Assembly: GCA_002869015.1 (NCBI GenBank)
Contig: PKTT01000044.1
Coordinates: 1-41,661, forward strand
From: Deltaproteobacteria bacterium
GTDB taxonomy: Bacteria; Desulfobacterota; Deferrisomatia; Deferrisomatales; BM512
Reading direction: 5' to 3'
DNA: 41,661 nucleotides
The first letter of the stretch is position 1. Every line of letters begins with the position of its first letter. The translations under genes were made by a program, and so were the position numbers. Positions 7,477-17,416 of the stretch are shown here, piece after piece. The notes below the pieces were generated by a model. That model was not told where the DNA came from. It saw only the letters and a program-made list of their open reading frames with translations, and made no database searches.

Positions 7477-7497
7477 ATTATGACCGGGGCCTTTTTC
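7463..7497 (+). terminator. trp attenuator terminator
   Basis: GGCCCCGG (7468-7475) pairs with CCGGGGCC (7484-7491) across the loop GATTATGA, followed by TTTTT. It lies between the leader peptide and trpE, about 35 bases before the trpE start, so it must be a conditional terminator rather than the end of a transcription unit. Confidence 0.9.
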
Positions 7498-7528
7498 AGT
7501 TTTGGATTTAACAATAAGGGGTTAAACG

Positions 7529-8998
7529 ATGTTGATGATGGACAAAGATAGATTCATGGAGCTTGCGAAAGAATACTCGCTTGTCCCCGTGGCTAAGCGC
7601 ATACCGGCGGACACGCAGACCCCGGTGTCAACCTATCTCAAGACAGCAAAGGGGTGCTGGTCGTTCCTCCTTGAGTCGGTTGAGGGCGGCACAAACTGGG
7701 GGCGCTACTCCATAGTAGGGTTTGACCCCCTTATGGTTTACGAATGCACGGGCGAAGAAGCTCTTTTGAAGCATAAAAACGGTGGTGAAGAGAGAGGAGA
7801 GCCGCTGGCCCTGCTCCGCTCTGTGATAAGGGCCAACGAGATGCCCCGCATTGAGGGGCTGCCACGCTTTAGCGGAGGGCTCGTTGGTTACTTCGGGTAC
7901 GGTTCGGCGCGCCTCTTCGAGGAGCTCCCCCCGCGAGGAGATGACCCTGTCGGGCTGCCGGATATACGGCTCTTTGCTCCAGGTAAGCTTTTAGCCTTCG
8001 ACAACGTCTCAAAAACACTAGACATCATAGTTCTTGCCAGGCCCGAGAGCGACCCCGCCCTTTCTTATGAGCTGGCCTTAAAGGAGATTGACGGTGTCCT
8101 CTCAAATCTAAAGGCGAATCTCTCCGAGGAGGAGGCTTTCCCGCCACCCAGCGGGGCAGTCACACTATCTCCCGTCATTGCCCGGGAGCGTTTCGAGTCC
8201 ATGGTGGAGACCGCGCGGGAAGCAATTCACGCAGGTGAGGCTATCCAGATAGTCCTCTCACAAATATTTGAGGGGGAGGGTGAGATAGACCCCTTCACGG
8301 TATATCGCGCGTTACGTATTTTAAACCCCAGTCCTTATCTTTTCCATCTTGCAATGGGCGAAGAGGTGCTGGTAGGCGCTAGCCCCGAGGTAATGGTAAG
8401 GGTTGAGGAGGATAAGGCGATGGTCCGCCCCATCGCGGGGACGCGCCACCGCGGAAAAAATACGGTGGAGGACCTGGCCCTGGAGCAGGAGCTCCTGGCA
8501 GATGAGAAGGAGCGTGCGGAGCATGTCATGCTTGTAGACCTCGGCCGCAATGACCTTGGCCGAATCGCCAATCCGGGCGAGGTAACCCTTGAGGAGTCCT
8601 TCGTCGTGGAGCGCTACTCGCATGTCATGCACCTTGTCTCAACCGTCTCAGCAAAGGTCGGTGGAGAGCGCGACGCACTGGACGTATTGGCCGCAACATT
8701 CCCGGCGGGCACGGTGTCGGGAGCGCCAAAGGTGAGGGCGATGGAGATCATCGCCGAGCTTGAGGAGCGCGAACGCGGCTTTTACGCCGGCGCCGTGGGC
8801 TACCTCGGCTTCGATGGCAACCTCGACACCTGTATAACCATCCGCACTATCCTCTTCAGTAAAGGAAAGGTGTATCTTCAGGCGGGGGCAGGGATCGTCG
8901 CCGACTCCTCACCCGCCTTCGAATATGAAGAGACGCTACACAAATCAGACGCTCTTCGCCGCGCCCTTGAGATGGCGGCGGAGGGGCTTTCCTCTTAG
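7529..8998 (+). CDS. trpE: Anthranilate synthase component I
   Basis: A 489-residue TrpE of normal length. The N-terminal domain carries the feedback-site segment FLLESVEGG, where LLES binds tryptophan in known enzymes. The chorismate-binding domain shows GEAIQIVLSQ, PIAGTRHRG, DEKERAEHVMLVDLGRNDLG, AGTVSGAPKVRAMEII and YAGAVGYLGFDGN. With TrpG it converts chorismate and glutamine to anthranilate. The start is ATG 7529 behind AAGGGG. It is the first structural gene after the attenuator, followed 8 bases later by trpG. Confidence 0.97.
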   Translation: MLMMDKDRFMELAKEYSLVPVAKRIPADTQTPVSTYLKTAKGCWSFLLESVEGGTNWGRYSIVGFDPLMVYECTGEEALLKHKNGGEERGEPLALLRSVIRANEMPRIEGLPRFSGGLVGYFGYGSARLFEELPPRGDDPVGLPDIRLFAPGKLLAFDNVSKTLDIIVLARPESDPALSYELALKEIDGVLSNLKANLSEEEAFPPPSGAVTLSPVIARERFESMVETAREAIHAGEAIQIVLSQIFEGEGEIDPFTVYRALRILNPSPYLFHLAMGEEVLVGASPEVMVRVEEDKAMVRPIAGTRHRGKNTVEDLALEQELLADEKERAEHVMLVDLGRNDLGRIANPGEVTLEESFVVERYSHVMHLVSTVSAKVGGERDALDVLAATFPAGTVSGAPKVRAMEIIAELEERERGFYAGAVGYLGFDGNLDTCITIRTILFSKGKVYLQAGAGIVADSSPAFEYEETLHKSDALRRALEMAAEGLSS

Positions 8999-9006
8999 GA
9001 GACGAC

Positions 9007-9579
9007 ATGCTCTTGATGATAGACAACTACGATTCCTTCACCTACAACATCGTCCAGTATCTGGGAATTTTGGGCGCGGAGGTAAGGGTATATAGAAACG
9101 ATAAGATATCGGTAGCCGAGGTGGAGGCGCTGAAACCCTCCGGTGTCGTAATCTCACCCGGCCCCGGTGACCCGACTGACGCAGGAGTCAGCGTCGATGT
9201 CATAAAGACCCTGGCAGGTCGAGTGCCAATCCTCGGCGTATGCCTCGGCCACCAGTCAATGGCTTACGCCTTTGGCAGCGAGATAATAAGGGCCAAGAGA
9301 ATCATGCATGGCAAGGTTTCAAAGGTTCACCATGACGGTAAAACCATCTACGAAGGCATAGACAACCCCTTCGACGCGACCCGTTACCACTCCCTTGTTG
9401 TTAAGAAAGGCACCCTCCACGAGCGCTTCCGGGTCAACTCCTGGACCGTAGAGGATGACGAGATAATGGGCATCGCAGATGATGAGGCTCGCCTCTACGG
9501 CATCCAGTACCACCCTGAGTCGATTCTTACCGGCAGCGGGATGGATATCCTTAAAAACTTCCTCAAGATAACGGAGTAG
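9007..9579 (+). CDS. trpG: Anthranilate synthase component II (glutamine amidotransferase)
   Basis: A 190-residue class I glutamine amidotransferase. It opens with LLMIDNYDSFTYNIVQYLG and has the nucleophile Cys in ILGVCLGHQSMAYAFG near residue 79. The catalytic His and Glu are in IQYHPESILT near residue 171. It supplies ammonia to TrpE. Its place directly after trpE supports trpG; the same subunit can also serve PabB in folate synthesis in some bacteria, and no separate pabA is seen here. AGGAG lies just upstream of its ATG. It is not fused to trpD, unlike E. coli. Confidence 0.96.
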   Translation: MLLMIDNYDSFTYNIVQYLGILGAEVRVYRNDKISVAEVEALKPSGVVISPGPGDPTDAGVSVDVIKTLAGRVPILGVCLGHQSMAYAFGSEIIRAKRIMHGKVSKVHHDGKTIYEGIDNPFDATRYHSLVVKKGTLHERFRVNSWTVEDDEIMGIADDEARLYGIQYHPESILTGSGMDILKNFLKITE

Positions 9580-9582
9580 AGA

Positions 9583-10641
9583 ATGTTTAAAGGGTTCATA
9601 AAAAAACTCATCGATGGCGCAGACCTGACCGAGGGGGAGATGGTCGAGGCGATGGCGATGATAATGGGAGGCGAAGCAACCCACGCCCAGATGGCGGCCT
9701 TTTTAACCGCGCTGAGGCTTAAGGGTGAGACAGTATCGGAGATAACCGGCGCGGCGCGGGTTATGCGCGAGCGGGCGACAAGGATAGGAGTAGCCTCAAA
9801 AGCTCCCCTCGTCGATATCGACCGCGACGAGATCAATGTGGAATATGAGTCCATATTGGATACCTGCGGAACCGGCGGCTCAGGCACAAACACCTTCAAC
9901 ATATCAACAACAACGGCTTTTATCCTTGCCGCCGGAGGGGTAACAGTAGCCAAACACGGAAACCGCTCCGTATCGAGCCTCTGCGGGTCCGCAGATGTTT
10001 TGGAGGCGCTTGGAGTCAACCTCGATGTGACGAAGGAAACCGTTGAGCGCTGCCTTGGCGAAATTGGCATCGGCTTTCTCTATGCCCCGCTCCTTCACTC
10101 TGCAATGAAGCATGTTGCCCCTGTGCGACGGGAGATTGGAGTCAGGACGATATTCAACATCCTCGGGCCGCTCTCAAATCCGGCGGGCGCTCAGTACCAG
10201 GTGCTGGGGGTCTACCAGCGGGAGTTAACCCGAGTGATGGCGGAGGTCCTTGGAAACCTTGGTTCAAAGAGGGCAATGGTGGTGCACGGCTCGGATGGGA
10301 TGGATGAGATCACGACCACCGGACCGACCTACGTTGCCGAGCTCTCCGGCGGCGAGGTCAGGGAGTATGAGATAACCCCGGAGGAGTTCGGCATTCAAAG
10401 GGTCTCCATTGACGATATCAGGGGGGGTGACGCCGAAGTAAACGCGGGGATAATTCGATCGGTGTTAGCAGGTGAAGCCGGGCCTAAGCGTGATGTGGTG
10501 CTTTTAAATGCCGGCGCGGCTTTCTATCTTACAGGCAAGGCTGAGAGCCTTGAGGCTGGAGTGGCAATGTCCGCTAAGGTGGTCGATTCAGGCGCGGCAA
10601 GCGATAAGCTAGAGGCGCTCGTGGGGATGACAAACGAATGA
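9583..10641 (+). CDS. trpD: Anthranilate phosphoribosyltransferase
   Basis: A 352-residue TrpD. It shows the helical N-terminal segment ending in [20 protein letters not shown], the phosphoribosyl-pyrophosphate loop [29 protein letters not shown], and the anthranilate-site region [20 protein letters not shown]. It transfers the phosphoribosyl group to anthranilate. An acidic stretch [12 protein letters not shown] (about residues 78-89), between the helical domain and the GTGGS loop, is a little longer than in typical members. The stop overlaps the trpC start by 4 bases (ATGA). Confidence 0.97.
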   Translation: MFKGFIKKLIDGADLTEGEMVEAMAMIMGGEATHAQMAAFLTALRLKGETVSEITGAARVMRERATRIGVASKAPLVDIDRDEINVEYESILDTCGTGGSGTNTFNISTTTAFILAAGGVTVAKHGNRSVSSLCGSADVLEALGVNLDVTKETVERCLGEIGIGFLYAPLLHSAMKHVAPVRREIGVRTIFNILGPLSNPAGAQYQVLGVYQRELTRVMAEVLGNLGSKRAMVVHGSDGMDEITTTGPTYVAELSGGEVREYEITPEEFGIQRVSIDDIRGGDAEVNAGIIRSVLAGEAGPKRDVVLLNAGAAFYLTGKAESLEAGVAMSAKVVDSGAASDKLEALVGMTNE

Positions 10642-11432
10642 AGACGATTCTCGACAGAATCGCCGAATCCCGGATTGTAAGGGTGATGGAGTCGAGGCTT
10701 TCTCGCCCCGAGGAGCTTTTAAAGGAGCTTATCTCCAGCGGGCGGACCACGCTCAATGCCTTGGAGAGACTTAAAAGTTTTCCTGTTGGGCAGCGTCCGG
10801 TCATTGCCGAGGTTAAACGCCGAAGCCCCTCCAAGGGTGATATAGCACCCCATCTGGACGCCGGTGGGACTGCAGCTGCCTATGAGCGGGGCGGTGCTTT
10901 CGCAATCTCCTGTCTTGTCGAGCCTGACTTTTTCGGTGGCTCCTTAAGTGACCTCGCAGCTGTGCGCCAAGCAGTCGATATCCCTCTGCTCTACAAGGAT
11001 TTTGTGGTTGATCCATATCAGTTTTTGGAGGCGCGCGCCTTTGGCGCGGACCTCGTGCTTCTGATTGTAGCGCTGTTGGGTGAAAAGACGCAGGAGTATC
11101 ATGATATGGCGGTTGAGGTCGGCCTCACTCCATTGGTGGAAGTTCATGATGCAAAGGAGCTTGAGGTGGCCCTGAATGCGGGGTCATGTCTTGTGGGCGT
11201 CAATAACAGGAACCTCAAAACATTTGAGGTCGACCTGAAAGTGGGGGCCTCTCTTCTCTCCGGAATTGGAGAGGATATCTTTGGGGTGGCTGAGAGTGGG
11301 ATACACTCTGTAGCCGATATTGATTATCTGGCTGATAATGGGGCTAGAGCCTTTCTTATTGGCGAATCGTTGGTTTCCTCCGGTGACCCGGAGGGCACGC
11401 TGAGAAAGTTCGTGGATAGGGGGCGAGGATGA
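10638..11432 (+). CDS. trpC: Indole-3-glycerol phosphate synthase
   Basis: A 264-residue TIM-barrel enzyme, with trpC and trpF as separate genes rather than the fused enzyme of E. coli. Motifs are [15 protein letters not shown], with the catalytic Lys, then [54 protein letters not shown] and the late VAESGIHS and FLIGESLV. It closes the indole ring on carboxyphenylamino-deoxyribulose phosphate. It overlaps trpD and trpF by 4 bases each, which suggests coupled translation. Confidence 0.97.
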   Translation: MKTILDRIAESRIVRVMESRLSRPEELLKELISSGRTTLNALERLKSFPVGQRPVIAEVKRRSPSKGDIAPHLDAGGTAAAYERGGAFAISCLVEPDFFGGSLSDLAAVRQAVDIPLLYKDFVVDPYQFLEARAFGADLVLLIVALLGEKTQEYHDMAVEVGLTPLVEVHDAKELEVALNAGSCLVGVNNRNLKTFEVDLKVGASLLSGIGEDIFGVAESGIHSVADIDYLADNGARAFLIGESLVSSGDPEGTLRKFVDRGRG

Positions 11433-12061
11433 CCCGCGTAAAAATTTGCGGACTTACAAGGGTTGAGGATGCCCTAGTTGCCGCAGCGGCGGGGGCGGAT
11501 GCCCTCGGCTTTGTCTTCGCCAAGGTGACAAAGAGACCCTGCGATATAGCCACGGTGCGGGAGGTAAGCGCAAAAGTGCCTCCCTTTGTTACCCTCGTAG
11601 GGGTCTTTAGAGACCAGCCCCTTGAGGAGGTGCGCAGGATAATGTCTGAGGGGCGTATACATGTGGCGCAGCTCCACGGCGATGAGGACCAGGGATATAT
11701 AGATGCATTGGGCCTACCTGTCCTGAAGGCGTTAAACGCCGAAACCGCCGAAGTGGAGGAGAGGATGAAGCGCTACCGGGAGGATGTGAATATCCTCTTT
11801 GATGCTGGAATCGGAGGGTCTGGAAGGCTCTGTGACTGGTCGTTGGCAGCTCATGCCCAGCAAAAAAGAGAGATAATCCTCGCTGGTGGGCTCACCCCCG
11901 ATAACGTAAAAGATGCGATAAGTTCCGTCTCACCCTGGGGTGTGGATACGGCGGGGGGTGTTGAAGCCTCAAAGGGTATAAAAGACCACAATCTGATAAG
12001 AAAATTCATAAGGGCGGTAAAAGAATCCGACGCCGCCCTCCATAGAGGAGATAGGGTATGA
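11429..12061 (+). CDS. trpF: Phosphoribosylanthranilate isomerase
   Basis: A 210-residue TIM-barrel isomerase. It begins [20 protein letters not shown], with the catalytic Cys, then [23 protein letters not shown], the catalytic Asp in [21 protein letters not shown] and [15 protein letters not shown]. Most family members have a Ser-Ser-Gly at the last phosphate site, here Ala-Gly-Gly, a mild variation. The enzyme opens the ribose ring by an Amadori rearrangement. It overlaps trpC and trpB by 4 bases each. Confidence 0.95.
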   Translation: MTRVKICGLTRVEDALVAAAAGADALGFVFAKVTKRPCDIATVREVSAKVPPFVTLVGVFRDQPLEEVRRIMSEGRIHVAQLHGDEDQGYIDALGLPVLKALNAETAEVEERMKRYREDVNILFDAGIGGSGRLCDWSLAAHAQQKREIILAGGLTPDNVKDAISSVSPWGVDTAGGVEASKGIKDHNLIRKFIRAVKESDAALHRGDRV

Positions 12062-13251
12062 CGATAAGAGGAGAGACGGGTCGCTTCGGCCCCTTCGGCG
12101 GGCAATACGTGGCCGAGGTCCTCATGCCGGTGCTTGGTGAGCTTGAAGAGGCTTTCGCCGCAGCAGCCGAGGATAATGGATTCTGGGATGAGTACCACCG
12201 AATCCTCCGCGAATACGTTGGGCGGCCAAATCCGCTCACCTTCGCGGCCAACCTAACACGCCTTGTCGGCGGCTGCGAGATATACCTCAAAAGGGAGGAT
12301 CTAAACCACACCGGCGCACACAAGATAAACAACACCATCGGGCAGGTGCTATTGGCTACCCGCATGGGCAAAAGGCGGGTCATAGCTGAGACGGGCGCAG
12401 GTCAACATGGAGTCGCCACAGCCACCGCAGCGGCCCTATTCGGTTGTGAATGCGCAGTATTTATGGGCGAAGAGGATGTAAGGCGTCAGGCTCCTAACGT
12501 TGAAAGAATGAGGCTCCTCGGTGCCGAGGTTATTCCGGTTACATCCGGTAGCAGGACCCTTAAGGATGCGATGAACGAAGCTATGCGCCACTGGGTCTCG
12601 CATGTCGAAAACACTTTTTATGTCATCGGCTCAGCCGCTGGGCCGCACCCCTACCCGGTGATGGTGCGTGAGTTTCAGCGCGTTATAGGAGATGAGATAA
12701 AGGCGCAATCGATTGAGCGGTTCGGCAAATTCCCGGACTGCGTATTGGCGTGTATAGGTGGCGGCTCAAATGCCATCGGAGCGTTTGCCTCATTCCTTGA
12801 TGATGATGTTAAGCTAGTCGCCGTTGAGGCTTCCGGCGAGGGTATAGAGACGGGGCGCCACGCTGCCGCAATTGCGGGCGGGCAGGTGGGGGTGCTCCAC
12901 GGACAAAAATCCTACCTCCTTCAAGATGCGAATGGGCAGGTGCTGGAAGCGCACTCAATCTCCGCTGGCCTTGATTACCCCGGAGTAGGTCCGCAGATCG
13001 CCGAATTAGCCAGAACTGGGCGCATTGAGGTCTTAACCGCCACAGACGATGATGCGCTAAAAGGTTTTCATCTCTTGACGCGCACGGAGGGGATAATCCC
13101 CGCCCTTGAGTCCTCGCACGCCCTTGCGCGGGCTGTTGACGTGGCTAAAACACTGCCAAAAGAGGCGAAGCTTGTCGTAAACCTCTCCGGCAGGGGCGAC
13201 AAGGACCTTGCTACGGTCCTTGCCTTCGAGATGAGGGGAGGTGAGGCATGA
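12058..13251 (+). CDS. trpB: Tryptophan synthase beta chain
   Basis: A 397-residue TrpB1-type beta subunit. The pyridoxal-phosphate lysine is in [34 protein letters not shown] binds the serine carboxylate, [12 protein letters not shown] holds the cofactor phosphate, and LSGRGDKDL closes the C-terminus. The N-terminus [17 protein letters not shown] is typical of the beta subunit that pairs with TrpA. It condenses indole with serine. ATG 12058 overlaps the trpF stop, and its own stop overlaps trpA by 4 bases. Confidence 0.98.
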   Translation: MTIRGETGRFGPFGGQYVAEVLMPVLGELEEAFAAAAEDNGFWDEYHRILREYVGRPNPLTFAANLTRLVGGCEIYLKREDLNHTGAHKINNTIGQVLLATRMGKRRVIAETGAGQHGVATATAAALFGCECAVFMGEEDVRRQAPNVERMRLLGAEVIPVTSGSRTLKDAMNEAMRHWVSHVENTFYVIGSAAGPHPYPVMVREFQRVIGDEIKAQSIERFGKFPDCVLACIGGGSNAIGAFASFLDDDVKLVAVEASGEGIETGRHAAAIAGGQVGVLHGQKSYLLQDANGQVLEAHSISAGLDYPGVGPQIAELARTGRIEVLTATDDDALKGFHLLTRTEGIIPALESSHALARAVDVAKTLPKEAKLVVNLSGRGDKDLATVLAFEMRGGEA

Positions 13252-14042
13252 ATCGCTTAGAAAAGAAACTTAAGGATAAGCGAGCATCGGGAGGTAAAAT
13301 TCTCCTGCCCTTTCTCACCGGGGGCTACCCCGATATAGAGACCTTCATAGACCTTCTCCTTGAATTGGAGAGGGTCGGGGCTGACGGCGTAGAAGTGGGC
13401 CTGCCCTTCTCCGACCCCGCCGCGGATGGTCCCGTAATACAGGCCTCAAGCCAGATCGCGATTGAGCGTGGGGCATCCGTCACCTCTATCTTCGATGCTG
13501 TGGCTAAGGCGCGTGAACGTGGCCTTACGATACCGCTCCTTTACATGACCTACTACAATCCCGTCTTTCACCTCGGCGCCGAGGAATTTTCAAAGCGCGC
13601 GGCTAAAAGCGGCGCAGATGGCGTCCTCGTCGTAGACCTTCCACCTGAGGAGGCCGCTGAGTTCGCGCCAGCCGCAAGAGCTTCTGGCCTGGACACTATC
13701 TTTCTCGTCGCACCGACGACTCCTGAGGAGAGGATGGAGAGGGTTACCCGCGAGTCGAGCGGCTTTCTCTACTGCGTCTCTGTTACCGGGGTGACCGGCG
13801 AAAAGAAGCCGGTTACTGAGCTTGTGGGTGAGATGGTCGAAAGGATAAGGCCCCATACGGACCTCCCTGTGCTGATTGGTTTCGGGGTATCTACAGGGGA
13901 GGGGGCAGCTTCTCTCGCTGAGGTTTCAGATGGAGTAATCGTCGGTAGCGCCCTGATATCAGCGTTGGGAGATGCAAGAGGTGAAGAGGCGGTTAAGCGA
14001 GGCGGCGAGTTCATAGCCGATATACGAAAAGCCCTTGATTAA
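13248..14042 (+). CDS. trpA: Tryptophan synthase alpha chain
   Basis: A 264-residue TIM barrel. [12 protein letters not shown], then [18 protein letters not shown] with the catalytic Glu, [19 protein letters not shown] with the catalytic Asp, [12 protein letters not shown], and LIGFGVST near the phosphate site. It splits indole-glycerol phosphate and passes indole to TrpB. It is the last gene of the operon and is followed 15 bases later by a strong terminator. Confidence 0.97.
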   Translation: MNRLEKKLKDKRASGGKILLPFLTGGYPDIETFIDLLLELERVGADGVEVGLPFSDPAADGPVIQASSQIAIERGASVTSIFDAVAKARERGLTIPLLYMTYYNPVFHLGAEEFSKRAAKSGADGVLVVDLPPEEAAEFAPAARASGLDTIFLVAPTTPEERMERVTRESSGFLYCVSVTGVTGEKKPVTELVGEMVERIRPHTDLPVLIGFGVSTGEGAASLAEVSDGVIVGSALISALGDARGEEAVKRGGEFIADIRKALD

Positions 14043-14056
14043 AATAAAGCCCTGAA

Positions 14057-14087
14057 AAAGCCCCGCTTATTGGCGGGGCTTTTTTTA
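14057..14087. terminator. Terminator at the end of the trp operon, probably bidirectional
   Basis: AGCCCCGC (14059-14066) pairs with GCGGGGCT (14073-14080) and is followed by a T run on the plus strand. An A run before it (14055-14059) gives the minus strand a U-tract as well, so it may also end the minus-strand gene that stops at 14122. Confidence 0.92.
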
Positions 14088-14121
14088 TCACATCAATTCT
14101 TTTTGCGGGGTGCCGCCCTAT

Positions 14122-15810
14122 CTATTTTATCCAGATGCCCCTTAGGAACCTGGGGTCAGGAGTCTCTCCCGGCGGCAGATGCCCGTATTCATCCTCAAGG
14201 AGGGCGACCGCATCACCAAGGAAGTCCGACAGGTACCCCTTTTCTTCCATGGTCATTTCCATAAAACCATCTGACCAGTTGATCGCCGCGAGGGTAAACT
14301 CTCCTTTTACCCTCTTCGGTTTTGAACCCTCTAACCAGAGCTTGTCAAGGGCCTCTCCCACCTTTGCCCTTGGTATGGGAGCAAAGATGAAACCATTACC
14401 CAGCGCAGCGTTCAATAGTCCGGTATTAAAGACCGTCGAACCCTTCATGTTCTCATCAGCTATGTCGGTTACCGCCTTGTTCAGGTTGCCCAGCGAGAAA
14501 TCGATAGCTTTTAATAAATATCTTCCAATGAAATCAATCTTTGCCACACCGCGCTCAGCCTCTTCCACCTCGGAGAGCGAGTAGAAATCACGGTAGCGTT
14601 CATCCCTTTTTGTGACATGGAAATATTTTGGCCGTTTAAAGAGCAGTCCGCTCATCGTGGAGATCAATGGCTCGTCAATTAGAAGCAAACGCTCCATCTT
14701 CCGCTGCGGCCATCCCTCATTGAGTAGTCTTCTCGCAGCTTTCGCGGCGCTCTGAACCCGCCACCAGCCAACCCTGAAAATATTCTCGATCCAGTGCGTA
14801 TAGAGGGTCTCTCTCATCTTGGCCTCATCCAAACCATTCAGGGTCGCAAGCGCGATTGAGAGATATCCGGTAACCTTGCTCCCCGCAGTGTAATACGACT
14901 CCTCATCACCCACGTCCAACCCGTCGGCTGCGATCACCTTGTGGGTTAAGGTTGCAAGCTGGGAATAGATGACAGCACCCTCCGGTGTATCATTGAAATA
15001 TTCTAGAAGCTGCGCGAAGGAGACATTTTCTTCACCGGTAGTGAGCAGGTAGGAGGCGGGAGCGAGGTGCTCTACCACATCTAACGGTGCCGTTCTATGA
15101 GGCAGATTGTAGATTGCGGCTGGGGCCACAGCTTCATATATAGACTGGGCTTCGCCGAAAGAGACATAGCCGAGCTCCGCTATGCGCACACTGCGCATTT
15201 GAAAGGCTTCCTCCTCCTTTTCAGGGTCAAAACCCATGAGGAGTGTCTCAAGTACGCTCTTGAAGGTCTCTGGAAAGTCACGCAGGAGGAGCGAGAGGAG
15301 CCTCTTGGCAGCGTCAGCTAGCTTCTCTTGAGCTATGAAGTAATAGGTGCCGTCAAGGGTGAATGTTATGCAGCCCTCTAGCTCCGGCGGGTCTCCATCT
15401 TCATCCGCCAGCGCGGCGGTTACGTTTGGAGCAAGCAGTATGGTCAGCTCAGGTGATTCAAGCTTCCGCAGCCAGCGAACAAGGGACTTTTCAGGCATGT
15501 CGGCCAGGAAGAGGAGCCAATAGGCGGTGCGTTCGCCGCTTAAGATATCCTCATCCCAAAGCTCAAGGTCAAATAACGATATGAGCTGTTCCGCGGTAGC
15601 GCATGATATTATCTCGAGCGCATTCTCCCGGGCTGCCGACCGCAGGGTAAAGAGCAGCTCATCTGGAGGGAGGAGCGGTACAAGCTCTCCAATATTGTCG
15701 GAGTTTACGAGGTAATCTTCTCTGGCTTCGCCGCGCAGGGTTAGAAGCTCCCGAGCTTTAGCTTTAACCTTCGCGAGGCGTCCACCTTCTGAAGAGGCAG
15801 TCTTTGTCAT
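14122..15810 (-). CDS. DUF6178-type protein of unknown function
   Basis: A 562-residue, acidic, mostly helical protein without signal peptide or membrane segments. It has early LVPLLPPDELLFTLR, ISLFDLELWDEDILS, LRLLLLRDFPETF-like helices in the middle, and a C-terminal RFLRGIWIK. I recall this pattern as the DUF6178 group known mainly from deltaproteobacteria; no function is established. The open frame extends to ATG 15867, but ATG 15810 is preferred because GAGGAG lies 10 bases upstream of it, while the longer start would run into the divergent peptidase gene. It is a single-gene unit between the trp terminator and the M16 pair. Attribution to the DUF is from memory and could be checked directly. 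Confidence 0.6.
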   Translation of the reverse strand: MTKTASSEGGRLAKVKAKARELLTLRGEAREDYLVNSDNIGELVPLLPPDELLFTLRSAARENALEIISCATAEQLISLFDLELWDEDILSGERTAYWLLFLADMPEKSLVRWLRKLESPELTILLAPNVTAALADEDGDPPELEGCITFTLDGTYYFIAQEKLADAAKRLLSLLLRDFPETFKSVLETLLMGFDPEKEEEAFQMRSVRIAELGYVSFGEAQSIYEAVAPAAIYNLPHRTAPLDVVEHLAPASYLLTTGEENVSFAQLLEYFNDTPEGAVIYSQLATLTHKVIAADGLDVGDEESYYTAGSKVTGYLSIALATLNGLDEAKMRETLYTHWIENIFRVGWWRVQSAAKAARRLLNEGWPQRKMERLLLIDEPLISTMSGLLFKRPKYFHVTKRDERYRDFYSLSEVEEAERGVAKIDFIGRYLLKAIDFSLGNLNKAVTDIADENMKGSTVFNTGLLNAALGNGFIFAPIPRAKVGEALDKLWLEGSKPKRVKGEFTLAAINWSDGFMEMTMEEKGYLSDFLGDAVALLEDEYGHLPPGETPDPRFLRGIWIK

Positions 15811-15865
15811 GTTTAAGTTCTCCTCACGTCGATTTAATGAGCGGTTGACATTTCGAGAGGTTATC

Positions 15866-17416
15866 ATGGGGAAGGTTCTTCCACAAAGAGATCATGAGAA
15901 ACGGGGTCTACGCAAAGTGCCGATTAGATACTCAAAAAGCTTGATTTTACTATTCTTTCTACTCCTTTCGGCGACCTGCCTCGCAAGCGGAGGGAGTCTG
16001 GAAGGGCGGGTGGTGGAGCATACCCTCAAAAACGGTATGCACCTGCTGATGCTGCCCCGCACGGGCGCGCCTGTCGTAACCCTTCAGATTACCTTCAAAG
16101 TCGGAAGTGTCGATGAGGTTGAGGGCAAAACAGGAATGGCCCATCTCTTTGAGCATATGCTGTTCAAGGGCACTACCACCCTCGGCACAAGTGATTGGGA
16201 GGCTGAGCGCCCTATTATCGAAGAGATTGAGGCGGTTGGTGAGGAGCTGGATGCACTCAGGGCCGCAGGTGAAGGCGAGAGCGAACGGAGCAGGGCCCTT
16301 TTGGAGGAGCTCGCAAAGCTCCAGGAGTCTGAGAGAAGGTACATAGTAAAAGATGAGATAGACGCAATATATTCAAGAAACGGAGGCACGGGCTTCAACG
16401 CCTTTACAACCCCTGATATGACAAGCTACATAGTCTCTCTGCCCGCAGGGAGGGTGGAGCTTTGGGCATCAATCGAGTCTGCGAGAATGCGCGACCCGGT
16501 GCTTCGGGAGTTTTACGTGGAGCGTGATGTGGTTAAGGAGGAGCGCCGCCAGCGGCGAGAGGGTGAACCCGTAGCCAGAATGATGGAGGAGCTTAAAGCC
16601 GCAGCCTTTACGACGCACCCATACCGCAACCCCGTTATAGGATGGCCGGGGGACCTTGATACACTTAGCGTGAAGGATACAAGGGCCTTCTATAAAAAAT
16701 ATTACGGGCCCGACAACGCCGTAGTAACTGCTGTGGGCGATATAAACCCAGATGATTTCATAGCACTATGCGAACGTTACTTCGGCCCCATACCCAGCAG
16801 CGGCTTCAGGCGCTATCCCCTGCCTTCGGAGCCCAAACAAACTGAAGCCCGCAGAGTAGAGCTAAAGCTCGACGCCGAGCCGATAGCGATACTCGCCTAT
16901 CACAAGCCGACCCTTCCACATAGAGACGATTATGTGCTGGACGTCGTCGATGGGATACTCTCCTATGGACGCTCTTCCCGCCTTGTTCGTTCCTTGGTTG
17001 AGGAGAAGAAGGTACTCACCTCCGTTTCTACCCAGAACGGTAGCCCCGGCGCCAGATATGACAACCTCTTTTTACTCTATGCAGAGCCTGCCCCAGGGGT
17101 CACCGCAGATGAAGCGCTTAAAGCCCTCCGGGAGGAGTTGGCGCTTCTGGCGGCGATCCCACCCACTCGCGAGGAGCTTGAGCGGGTTGTGAGGAAGATG
17201 GAGGCGGATATGGTCCGCTCGCTGCTTTCAGATGGAGGCCTCTCCAGGCGGCTATCATATTTCCAGACCGTTGCTGGCGATTGGCGGTACGCCGAGGAGA
17301 ACCCGCGTATACTAAAGACGGTTACCCCTGAGGAGGTTAGCGCCGTCTGCGCAAAATACTTCGCCCCGGAAAATGAGACCGCTGTATTACTTATACCGAC
17401 AGGGGGAGAGGGATGA
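15866..17416 (+). CDS. M16 zinc peptidase, catalytic subunit, exported
   Basis: A 516-residue pitrilysin-family peptidase. A long basic N-region is followed by a hydrophobic signal segment (LILLFFLLLSATCLASG) with probable cleavage near CLA-S. The inverted zinc motif is complete: GMAHLFEHMLFKGT (HxxEH), with the third ligand Glu probably in WASIESARMRDP. An acidic coiled stretch (EEIEAVGEELDALRAAGEG and onward) is inserted between them. The C-terminal half has M16_C features but lacks the Arg/Tyr pair that the neighbouring gene carries. ATG 15866 has GAGAGG six bases upstream; the frame is open to 15809, but that start would sit inside the divergent gene. It overlaps the next gene by 4 bases. 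Confidence 0.88.
   Translation: MGKVLPQRDHEKRGLRKVPIRYSKSLILLFFLLLSATCLASGGSLEGRVVEHTLKNGMHLLMLPRTGAPVVTLQITFKVGSVDEVEGKTGMAHLFEHMLFKGTTTLGTSDWEAERPIIEEIEAVGEELDALRAAGEGESERSRALLEELAKLQESERRYIVKDEIDAIYSRNGGTGFNAFTTPDMTSYIVSLPAGRVELWASIESARMRDPVLREFYVERDVVKEERRQRREGEPVARMMEELKAAAFTTHPYRNPVIGWPGDLDTLSVKDTRAFYKKYYGPDNAVVTAVGDINPDDFIALCERYFGPIPSSGFRRYPLPSEPKQTEARRVELKLDAEPIAILAYHKPTLPHRDDYVLDVVDGILSYGRSSRLVRSLVEEKKVLTSVSTQNGSPGARYDNLFLLYAEPAPGVTADEALKALREELALLAAIPPTREELERVVRKMEADMVRSLLSDGGLSRRLSYFQTVAGDWRYAEENPRILKTVTPEEVSAVCAKYFAPENETAVLLIPTGGEG

Noticed and set aside
15809-15865. Longer start for the M16 peptidase at 15809
   Set aside because: It would overlap the divergent gene's start and add residues before a signal peptide; ATG 15866 has a ribosome site and a normal signal sequence.
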